Shown here piece by piece: positions 8,393-13,411 of a DNA stretch of 13,411 bases; position 1 is the first letter of the stretch, and each line of letters begins with the position of its first letter. Both the position numbers and the translations under genes were made by a program. Location: the NCBI GenBank assembly GCA_945871335.1, contig CAMBWM010000040.1, positions 1-13,411 on the forward strand, in the 5' to 3' direction. This stretch comes from Polaromonas sp. YR568 (GTDB lineage Bacteria; Pseudomonadota; Gammaproteobacteria; Burkholderiales; Burkholderiaceae). Under the pieces are notes generated by a model. The model did not search any database. It was not told where the DNA came from and worked only from the letters and a program-made list of their open reading frames with translations.

Positions 8393-10612
8393 TCAACGCA
8401 AATTGGGCAGCCGACCCAGCCGCAAGAACTGGGTTTCTCCATTGGTGCCATCGACGCCGTCGTTGTCGGTAATAGCGAACGCGTTACCCGCCGCATCGAC
8501 CGCAAAACTCTCAATCTTGTCAAGCACAATGCCTCGGGGCTTTTGCAGATCAGGTACCAGGTCACGCACCAGGCGCTTGCTGACCACCGGCACTTGGCTG
8601 GCGCCGACTGCTGCAGGCACGAGGCCCGCCACAGAAAACGCGCGCAGTGTCTTGAGTGATTTGTCGCCAAACAAGTTGTCGCGCTCGATCACCACAAATT
8701 CATTGGGGCCGACTGCGGTGATCTCTGACAAACCGACCCAGCTGTCCGCTGCCGTGGTTTTGTCCAGCGGGTAGTGCAACACGCCCCACGCCTTGGTAGC
8801 GGGGTGGTAACGCAATATCTTTGCCAAGCCTTTAGGATCGTTTTTCCATTCGCGTTGCACGGCAATCCACACCACCTCATCTGCGCCGGCGCCAGTGCGG
8901 GCTACGCCTTCAAATCCAAAGCGCACCGCCTGGCTGGCCAGTGCCGCTGGCAGTTCAATTTCTTCCTCTACTTCGCCCTTGGCAGAAACACGCAACAGCA
9001 AGTTTTTCGCGGTGTTATCTTTTTTGGCTGGGTCACCTTCCGACGCGATCCAGAAACTGCCGTCTGCACGCTGGGCAATGCCTTCCGCATCAAAGCCGGC
9101 AGGTTTGCCGCCTTTGGTGAGGGTGATCTCGTTGGTGATGAGCGCCGGGGTGGCGTTGGCATCAATTTGCAAAATACGGGTGGTTGAATAGGCGCTGTCC
9201 GTCACTGCCCACAGGCGGCCCGGCTGCTGAATATCTGCCGAAGTTCCGGAGATGGCGCCCCAGGCGATGGGCGTGCCGGCCGGCGTGTCTTTGGACACCA
9301 GTGTGGGGTAGCTGGCAGGCGCGTTGCTGCGCTGGTAAATTGATATAGAGGAGCGTGCTGCACCGTCTATCTCTGAGGCCACGACCAAGAGATTGCGCTG
9401 GGCAATAGCCAGCAGACCCTCCGGACCTGTGCCCGCGGGCAGCGCTTGCAAGAACTTAGGTTCCTTGCCGGGACCCATGTCCAACCACACGCTGATCAGG
9501 GAAGATCGCTCGGAGCCGATAAAGATCAGACGATCTTTGCCAAATACGCCCACTTCTGCGCTCTCGGGCTCATTGCCCTTGGCGGCAGAACGACGCTCGG
9601 GGTAGTGGCCCAGACGGATGGCCAGGTGGTCCAGCACAGCGCCGCTGTCGAACTCCACTTTGCCGTCAATGTTGATGATGGAAAAGCTGCGGGAGCCGCC
9701 TTTGTAGTCGCCCTCATTAGCCGTTACAAAGCGATTGTCATCGAGCCATGCCACCGCATCAGGCTCACGCAGAACGCCCGTGATGGATTCCGAAGGATTG
9801 ATGACGCCGTCGCGCTTGAGGTCGACTTGCTTCAAGTTGACTGAGCCCGCCGAGAAGTGGCGTACGACCTGACGCTTGGCCACGTCGATAAGCACCAGGT
9901 GGTTATTTTCTTGCAGCGAGACCACGGCCATGCCTTTGTCGTTGACTTTGACAAACTCGGGTTCCGGGTCGGTGGGGGCGATCGCTGCCAGACCCGTCAG
10001 GCTAACGGGGTGCGCGCCGGTGCAGTCGGGAACGCCGTTTTTAATCGGAAGAATCGTCACATTGCCAGCGGGCAGTTGGGGAATGGCGCCCTTATTGAGT
10101 TCTTCGTCACGCTGGTTTTCCATCACCACCACGATGTTGCGGCCCATTTTGTCGAGCGCGATCGAGTCCGGCTGGCCCTGCAGATTGCATTTGTCAATCA
10201 CTTTGCGGGTGGCGATATCGATAGTCACCAGGTGACCCTCAGGCTGGTAAAACAGCTTAGAGGCATCGACAGCCGCCATGATTTTGCCGCGCAAGATAAC
10301 AAGCGAAGTGGGCTCACCGTCTACCGGTATAAAACCAGCCGGCTGCGGGCTGGCCGGGTTAGTGATGTCAATCAGGCCGATGCCCTTTTGTTCGCCGTCG
10401 GTATAGGCCAAAAGGCGGCCGTCCTCACTGGCTGCGATGATTTCAGCAATCGACTTTTTACTGACCGTGCGGCCGGCGGGTACGTTGCGAAATGCTTCAA
10501 AGGTGGCAATTCGGTTGAAATTCTCGCTCTGCCCTTGTGCATGCACGGGCAAAAAGGCTTGCGCACAAGCGATGGCCAGGGCAGCCGGAATGAAAGTTGT
10601 GACCCGCTTCAT
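8393..10612 (-). CDS. Secreted esterase-like activity of phytase family protein (beta-propeller)
   Basis: A 739-residue exported protein. The ATG at 10612 is chosen because AAAAGGT lies 7 bases upstream and the product then begins with a Sec signal peptide (MKRVTTFIPAALAIACAQAFLPVHA, probable cleavage before QGQ); the frame opens further upstream to 10663 without such support. The N-terminal half resembles choice-of-anchor-I/LVIVD-type propellers: DGEPTSLVILRGKIMAAVD, GHLVTIDIATRKV, GQPDSIALDKMGRNIVVVMENQRDEE, VVSLQENNHLVLIDV, LREPDAVAWLDDNRFVTANEGD. The C-terminal third (about from GFDAEGIAQRADGSFWIASEGD) matches phytase-like esterase domains: FGFEGVAR, GLSEITAVGPNEFVVIERDN, ESFAVDAAGNAFAITDNDGVDGTNGET. 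Acidic loops suggest Ca binding. The substrate is unknown: phosphate-ester hydrolysis is only the family name and is not proven. It stands alone, divergent from the dipeptidase gene. Confidence 0.85.
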   Translation of the reverse strand: MKRVTTFIPAALAIACAQAFLPVHAQGQSENFNRIATFEAFRNVPAGRTVSKKSIAEIIAASEDGRLLAYTDGEQKGIGLIDITNPASPQPAGFIPVDGEPTSLVILRGKIMAAVDASKLFYQPEGHLVTIDIATRKVIDKCNLQGQPDSIALDKMGRNIVVVMENQRDEELNKGAIPQLPAGNVTILPIKNGVPDCTGAHPVSLTGLAAIAPTDPEPEFVKVNDKGMAVVSLQENNHLVLIDVAKRQVVRHFSAGSVNLKQVDLKRDGVINPSESITGVLREPDAVAWLDDNRFVTANEGDYKGGSRSFSIINIDGKVEFDSGAVLDHLAIRLGHYPERRSAAKGNEPESAEVGVFGKDRLIFIGSERSSLISVWLDMGPGKEPKFLQALPAGTGPEGLLAIAQRNLLVVASEIDGAARSSISIYQRSNAPASYPTLVSKDTPAGTPIAWGAISGTSADIQQPGRLWAVTDSAYSTTRILQIDANATPALITNEITLTKGGKPAGFDAEGIAQRADGSFWIASEGDPAKKDNTAKNLLLRVSAKGEVEEEIELPAALASQAVRFGFEGVARTGAGADEVVWIAVQREWKNDPKGLAKILRYHPATKAWGVLHYPLDKTTAADSWVGLSEITAVGPNEFVVIERDNLFGDKSLKTLRAFSVAGLVPAAVGASQVPVVSKRLVRDLVPDLQKPRGIVLDKIESFAVDAAGNAFAITDNDGVDGTNGETQFLRLGRLPNLR

Positions 10613-10717
10613 AAGATTTACCTTTTGGTTTTTATCGCCGATTGACCGTATTTGTTGAATCAATCACGTTAGCAAGCGAATATTTCATTTCCGTGACCAA
10701 GTAAAGGGGGAATTAGG

Positions 10718-10733
10718 GTCAGATCCCATTTAT
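10718..10733. repeat. GTCAGATCCCATTTAT repeat, left copy
   Basis: Matches GTCTGACCCCATTTCT at 12159-12174 in 13 of 16 positions in the same orientation. With its flank it reads GGGTCAGATCCC, an imperfect palindrome. It resembles REP-type GGGGTCAGA elements frequent in betaproteobacterial intergenic regions; that comparison is from memory. Confidence 0.5.
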
Positions 10734-10790
10734 TCACCAACCTGTCCAGCTGGTGCAAAGCAAACCCGGCCAGGCCTGAACGCTTCACCC

Positions 10791-10837
10791 GTTAGTCCTG
10801 AGCTTGTCGAAAGGTCTGCCGCTGGTAGCGCCGAAAA
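10791..10837. repeat. 47-base direct repeat, left copy (interspersed repeat copy 2)
   Basis: Begins GTTAGTCCTGAGCTTGTCGA and matches 12108-12154 without gaps at 40 of 47 positions. The first half is the same CCTGAGCTTGTCGAA element as at 8356, here decayed at the palindrome ends; the second half (GCCGCT-GT-GCGC-GAAAA) is shared only by the two copies flanking the dipeptidase gene. Confidence 0.75.
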
Positions 10838-10957
10838 ATTTAAACCTGTGCGCATAACCTTGAACACAAAATATTGCCTAAGCAACTTTTATGCTGAAAT
10901 TGTTCTGCGTTCGTTAACCTTTGAGTAGATTTCGCGTTTTTTCCAATGAGGTGTGAA

Positions 10958-12055
10958 ATGGTAAAAATTCCTGATGACCATGCCCCCAACTTTGTTGCAG
11001 CCCCTGACCCGACCGGTAGGCGGCGTGCTCTGCGCTGGCTTGCAGCAGGTATTGGCGGGGCGATGGGCACTGCAGCCCAGGCTGCCGACATACTGATCGC
11101 GGATACACATTCGCATATAGCCATGCGCATGGGCCCGGCCACATGCCTGCGATGTGGCCTGACAGAGTCAGGCGTTAATCTCATGTCCTGGGCTTTGGTT
11201 TCTGACGCCCCTTTCATACAACGCATGCCTAACGGATCGATACAGGTCAATTTCAAGCCCAGCGTAGAGCAACTGCGTGAAGCCTACACGCGAATACTGA
11301 GCGGCATGCAGCGGCGCATCAGAGGCGAGAACTTGCGCATGGCCCTGAACGCCGAGCACGTGGACTTGGCTTTGCAGGGGCAATTGCACATCGTGATGTC
11401 CACCGAAGGCGCACACTTTCTGGGGGGCGATGTGAACTACCTGGATGTGGTTTACGAGCACGGTATTCGTCAAATAGGACTGGGGCATTTTCTGGAAGGG
11501 GAATTGCTGGACATACGCACCGAAATGCCCAAACTTGGCGGGCTCAGCGGCTTGGGCCGTTCGGTCATTACGCGTTGCAACAGCTTAGGCATCTTGGTCG
11601 ACTTGGCTCATTCAACCGATCAAGCCGTGGCGCAAGCGCTCGAGGTGTCCAAGCAGCCCATGCTGTGGTCACACAGCGCCATATCGCGCCAGGCAACCGA
11701 CTGGCGAAGCAGGGGCAACCACGTCATGAGCGTCAGCCTGGCCAACGCCAAAACGATGGCGCAGCGGGGCGGCGTGATTGGCATGTGGCCCAGCAAATTT
11801 AACTTCAAAGACCCGCGCGCTTATGTGGAGGCACTGGGCGAGGCAGTGTCCATGGTCGGCGAAGACCATGTGGCCTTTGGCACAGACATGCAAGGCTTAG
11901 CGCCGGCCCACACCATGATGGAAAGCTACGCCGGCATGCGCGAGATCGTCAACCTCATGCTGGCAAGCAATATGCCAGAGACCACCGTGCGCAAGGTGGC
12001 AGGCCAAAACTACGCCCGCTTGCTTAAAACGGTGATGCAAGGGCGCACCGGCTGA
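10958..12055 (+). CDS. Exported peptidase M19 (membrane dipeptidase) family protein
   Basis: A 365-residue metal-dependent amidohydrolase-fold protein of the renal/membrane dipeptidase family. The ATG at 10958 is chosen over the ATG at 10946 because GAGGTG (10948-10953) sits just before it. The N terminus has an arginine-rich RRRALRWLAAG followed by a short hydrophobic stretch and AQA, suggesting Tat or Sec export, with cleavage near residue 42. Metal-site counterparts: His51 in DTHSH, Glu150 (MSTEGAH), His218 (VDLAHS), His239 (SHSA) and Asp310 (GTDM). The family normally has HxD at the first site; here it reads HxH (His51-Ser-His53). GGLSGLGRSVITRCNSLGILVDLAHS and GGVIGMW are typical. A CLRC pair follows at residues 63-66. 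Substrate unknown: dipeptides, D-amino-acid dipeptides or related amides are possible. It is a single gene bracketed by direct repeats. Confidence 0.88.
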   Translation: MVKIPDDHAPNFVAAPDPTGRRRALRWLAAGIGGAMGTAAQAADILIADTHSHIAMRMGPATCLRCGLTESGVNLMSWALVSDAPFIQRMPNGSIQVNFKPSVEQLREAYTRILSGMQRRIRGENLRMALNAEHVDLALQGQLHIVMSTEGAHFLGGDVNYLDVVYEHGIRQIGLGHFLEGELLDIRTEMPKLGGLSGLGRSVITRCNSLGILVDLAHSTDQAVAQALEVSKQPMLWSHSAISRQATDWRSRGNHVMSVSLANAKTMAQRGGVIGMWPSKFNFKDPRAYVEALGEAVSMVGEDHVAFGTDMQGLAPAHTMMESYAGMREIVNLMLASNMPETTVRKVAGQNYARLLKTVMQGRTG

Positions 12056-12107
12056 GGGCTTGGTAGGCGGGAGCTTGCGATGCAGGCGCTTTAGGTCTAG
12101 CACTGCT

Positions 12108-12154
12108 GTTAGCCCTGAGCTTCTCGAAGGGTCAGCCGCTAGTTGCGCGGAAAA
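12108..12154. repeat. 47-base direct repeat, right copy (interspersed repeat copy 3)
   Basis: Begins GTTAGCCCTGAGCTTCTCGA and matches 10791-10837 at 40 of 47 positions, same orientation. It starts 53 bases after the dipeptidase stop. Confidence 0.75.
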
Positions 12155-12158
12155 TGGT

Positions 12159-12174
12159 GTCTGACCCCATTTCT
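12159..12174. repeat. GTCTGACCCCATTTCT repeat, right copy
   Basis: Second copy of the element at 10718-10733 (13 of 16 identical, same orientation). It directly adjoins, and by two bases overlaps, the TAG stop (12175-12173) of the minus-strand DUF6680-like gene, so the repeat may define the edge of the adjoining A+T-rich segment. Confidence 0.5.
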
Positions 12175-12706
12175 ACAATCCAGTATTTTTATTTGCGTCG
12201 TCTATTGAGACTAATAAAAAACGCTCGGTGTTCTTAAGAACCCTTGACCATTGTTGCGACATGTTTCGCTGAAACTCTAAATCATCAACGTGCCCCTGAG
12301 GAATATAGAACTTATCGAGGTCTGTTTGGGAAATATGGAAGTAGCGAAGGTCTTCCGCCATTGCAGCAAGGAGTTCCAACCATGTGTGGGCCCTTTCCTC
12401 ACCTGCTGGCAGCGAGAGAAGCCCGTAATACTTGTGCCAAAGTCCTTTTACTTTTGGTCGATCTGCAAAAACAACATCAATGCTGTTCAAGGCCTCAGCC
12501 ATATTCTTTGAAATAACCAAGCTTTTACGCTCGCCCATCAGAGCCAGAAAAAGACGATGCCTCTGTCCATCTCTGTCTTTTCGCGATTGAAACCAAAAAG
12601 TGAAAAGAACGCCAGCCAACGGACCCAGAAATATTGCGAGACCAGTAATCCAAGTCTGGACTTTGAGGACTTCCAGTGAAGAAAGTGCGATTTGCTCAGG
12701 TGTCAT
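12173..12706 (-). CDS. Small membrane-anchored protein resembling DUF6680
   Basis: A 177-residue protein of unknown function. It has a short N terminus, one membrane segment (about residues 17-39, QTWITGLAIFLGPLAGVLFTFWF), then a charged cytoplasmic domain beginning SRKDRDGQRHRLFLALMGER, with SKNMAEALNSIDVVFADRPKVKGLWHKYYGLL and WLELLAAMAEDL. The pattern of a membrane helix, basic linker, LF-LM--R and ALN-IDV-F matches what I recall of DUF6680; I am moderately sure. The ATG at 12706 is preferred to a TTG at 12772, which lies inside the leader hairpins; neither has a good Shine-Dalgarno. Base composition is clearly A+T-richer than all other genes here (29 G/C in the 60 bases from 12241), suggesting recent acquisition. 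It stands alone, with its own promoter and a structured leader. No function is proposed. Confidence 0.75.
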   Translation of the reverse strand: MTPEQIALSSLEVLKVQTWITGLAIFLGPLAGVLFTFWFQSRKDRDGQRHRLFLALMGERKSLVISKNMAEALNSIDVVFADRPKVKGLWHKYYGLLSLPAGEERAHTWLELLAAMAEDLRYFHISQTDLDKFYIPQGHVDDLEFQRNMSQQWSRVLKNTERFLLVSIDDANKNTGL

Positions 12707-12742
12707 AAGTATTACGAAACATAATTTTAGAGGTATGAAATT

Positions 12743-12789
12743 GGGCTCAGTTCCGATTAATTTGTCTTGCAACTGAGCCCAGTAATCGG
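12743..12789 (-). promoter_or_regulatory. Interleaved inverted repeats in the leader of the DUF6680-like gene
   Basis: GGGCTCAGTT (12743-12752) pairs perfectly with AACTGAGCCC (12771-12780), and CCGATTA (12753-12759) pairs perfectly with TAATCGG (12783-12789). The order is a-b-a'-b', so the two stems are interleaved: either alternative hairpins or, less likely given the connecting loops of 0 and 2 bases, a pseudoknot. It lies in the leader between a likely promoter (12856-12885) and the ATG at 12706. The pairing is directly seen; a switch-like role is inference. Confidence 0.6.
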
Positions 12790-12855
12790 TGACAGCAAAA
12801 GAGCTCGTTTTTGGGTAATTGCTAGGAATTAGGCGTTCGTGGATGTCAGGCTCAC

Positions 12856-12885
12856 ACTATAAATATAAAAGTACTATTTTGTAAA
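12856..12885 (-). promoter_or_regulatory. Sigma70-like promoter of the DUF6680-like gene
   Basis: Read on the minus strand: TTTACA (12885-12880), an 18-base spacer, TATAGT (12861-12856); each box is 5 of 6 to consensus. Expected start is near 12849, giving a leader of about 140 bases. The -10 lies in one arm of an inverted repeat ACTATAAA (12856-12863) / TTTATAGT (12888-12895), which could be a binding site. The surrounding 60 bases (12841-12900) hold only 15 G/C. Confidence 0.6.
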
Positions 12886-12937
12886 GTTTTATAGTTATTT
12901 ATGCCGCATCATCGAAAGACTGCTCGGATGGGGATGG

Positions 12938-12957
12938 ATTCCTGCCTTCGCAGGAAT
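12938..12957. repeat. REP-like hairpin ATTCCTGC-CTTC-GCAGGAAT
   Basis: Perfect 8-bp stem with a 4-base loop, no T run after it. The sequence, with flanks GGATGG and TACGG, resembles the very common GGATTCC-GC-TTCG-GGAAT-ACGG intergenic repeat of proteobacteria. Confidence 0.7.
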
Positions 12958-13073
12958 TACGGAGCAGGTCTGCATGAACAAATTTCCACGCCTAGGTGCT
13001 CATCTGCAAATTTCCTCAACCACCCCACTCAGCATTGCCGTTAGCATCTAGCCCTTAACTGGAGACAAGACCC

Positions 13074-13411
13074 ATGCCCGTGATCACCAACATTGAAGAC
13101 TTGCGCGTTTTGGCTGAGAAGCGGGTGCCGCGCATGTTTTATGACTATGCCGATTCGGGCTCTTGGACCGAGGGCACTTACCGGGCCAACTCGGAAGACT
13201 TTCAAAAGATCAAGCTGCGCCAGCGCGTGGCCGTCAACATGGAAAACCGCAGCCTGGCCACCAAGATGGTGGGCATGGACGTGAAGATGCCGGTGGCGAT
13301 TGCGCCTGTGGGGCTGACGGGTATGCAGTGTGCCGACGGTGAGATCAAGGCGGCGAAGGCGGCTGAGAAATTTGGCATTCCGTTCATCCTCTCGACCATG
13401 AGCATTTGCTC
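13074..13411 (+). CDS. FMN-dependent L-lactate / alpha-hydroxy-acid dehydrogenase, N-terminal part (3' end outside window)
   Basis: The first 112 codons of a flavoprotein that oxidises an L-2-hydroxy acid, such as lactate, to the 2-oxo acid. The protein starts MPVITNIEDLRVLAEKRVPRM; FYDYADSGSWTE carries the substrate-contact Tyr (residue 25). LRQRVAVNM, MPVAIAPVGLTGM (FMN-binding APVG, 77-80), GEIKAAKAAEKFGIPF and LSTMSIC follow, closely tracking the order in E. coli LldD (L-lactate dehydrogenase). Glycolate oxidase- or mandelate dehydrogenase-like specificity cannot be excluded from this part. The ATG at 13074 is supported by GGAG nine bases upstream and by the family N terminus. Base composition returns to the high-GC type of the left part of the window. 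Catalytic His and Arg lie beyond the edge. Confidence 0.92.
   Translation, partial: MPVITNIEDLRVLAEKRVPRMFYDYADSGSWTEGTYRANSEDFQKIKLRQRVAVNMENRSLATKMVGMDVKMPVAIAPVGLTGMQCADGEIKAAKAAEKFGIPFILSTMSIC

Larger units (their letters stand above)
10613..10957. other. Divergent intergenic region between phytase-like and dipeptidase genes
   Basis: 345 bases with no convincing gene. From left to right it holds the AAAAGGT ribosome-binding site of the phytase-like gene (10620-10626, minus), an A+T-rich stretch likely to contain that gene's promoter (about 10630-10700), a GTCAGATCCC repeat (10718-10733), the 47-base direct repeat (10791-10837), a second A+T-rich stretch (10836-10945) likely to hold the dipeptidase promoter, and GAGGTG (10948-10953) as its ribosome-binding site. 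I could not pick out a clear -35/-10 pair for either gene. Confidence 0.6.
12707..13073. other. Intergenic region before the hydroxy-acid dehydrogenase gene
   Basis: 367 bases without a gene. It holds the leader and promoter of the minus-strand gene (12707-12885), the REP-like hairpin (12938-12957), two copies of CAAATTTCC (12979-12987 and 13007-13015, starts 28 bases apart), and GGAG (13061-13064) as ribosome-binding site of the next gene. I found no convincing -35/-10 pair for that gene. Confidence 0.6.

Noticed and set aside
9857..10645. 262-codon plus-strand frame antisense to the phytase-like gene
   Set aside because: No family resemblance, and it would cross the signal peptide and ribosome-binding site of the real gene.
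12179..12516. Plus-strand frames of 73-90 codons antisense to the DUF6680-like gene
   Set aside because: No ribosome-binding site or domain; the minus-strand frame has a membrane helix and a credible promoter.
12707..12772. TTG start at 12772 for the DUF6680-like gene
   Set aside because: It would put the start codon in the leader hairpins and adds 22 residues without similarity; ATG 12706 is preferred.
12743..12789. Integron attC site or transposon end as explanation of the inverted repeats
   Set aside because: attC stems are nested, not interleaved, and no integrase or transposase is present; the core-site pattern could not be matched convincingly.
12938..12957. Intrinsic terminator
   Set aside because: Good hairpin but no T run on either strand; sequence instead fits the common REP-like repeat.

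Overview
The window looks like a piece of chromosome from a betaproteobacterium of the order Burkholderiales, most likely a Comamonadaceae member of the Rhodoferax/Polaromonas type. This rests on the high-GC coding style, the hemC-hemD-hemX-hemY gene order, the long arginine-rich RNase E tail and short interspersed repeats of kinds common in such genomes. No species can be named from the sequence alone.

Left part (1-8304), conserved housekeeping genes. The 3' two-thirds of an RNase E gene (rne) enters from the left and ends at a bidirectional hairpin terminator (1949-1978). Facing it is a compact four-gene tetrapyrrole operon on the minus strand: hemC, hemD, hemX, hemY. The genes overlap or nearly touch, so they are probably translationally coupled. 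HemC and HemD make hydroxymethylbilane and then uroporphyrinogen III; HemX and HemY are membrane-anchored accessory proteins. Divergent from hemC is argH (last step of arginine synthesis), whose stop codon overlaps the start of a bacteriohemerythrin gene.

Middle (8305-12172). A large secreted beta-propeller protein of the phytase/esterase-like family lies on the minus strand (8393-10612). After a 345-base non-coding stretch comes an exported peptidase M19 (membrane dipeptidase) homologue on the plus strand, with an unusual His in place of the usual first metal-ligand Asp. This gene is bracketed by a pair of 47-base direct repeats and a second pair of shorter direct repeats. Three copies of the CCTGAGCTTGTCGAA repeat occur in all.

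Right part (12173-13411). A visibly A+T-richer segment carries one minus-strand gene for a small membrane-anchored protein that resembles DUF6680. It has a good sigma70-like promoter and a roughly 140-base leader with two interleaved, mutually exclusive inverted repeats. A REP-like hairpin follows, then the start of an FMN-dependent L-lactate/alpha-hydroxy-acid dehydrogenase gene that runs off the window.

No rRNA, tRNA, CRISPR array, transposase or integrase gene was seen. The least explained parts are the leader of the DUF6680-like gene and the repeat-bracketed dipeptidase gene.
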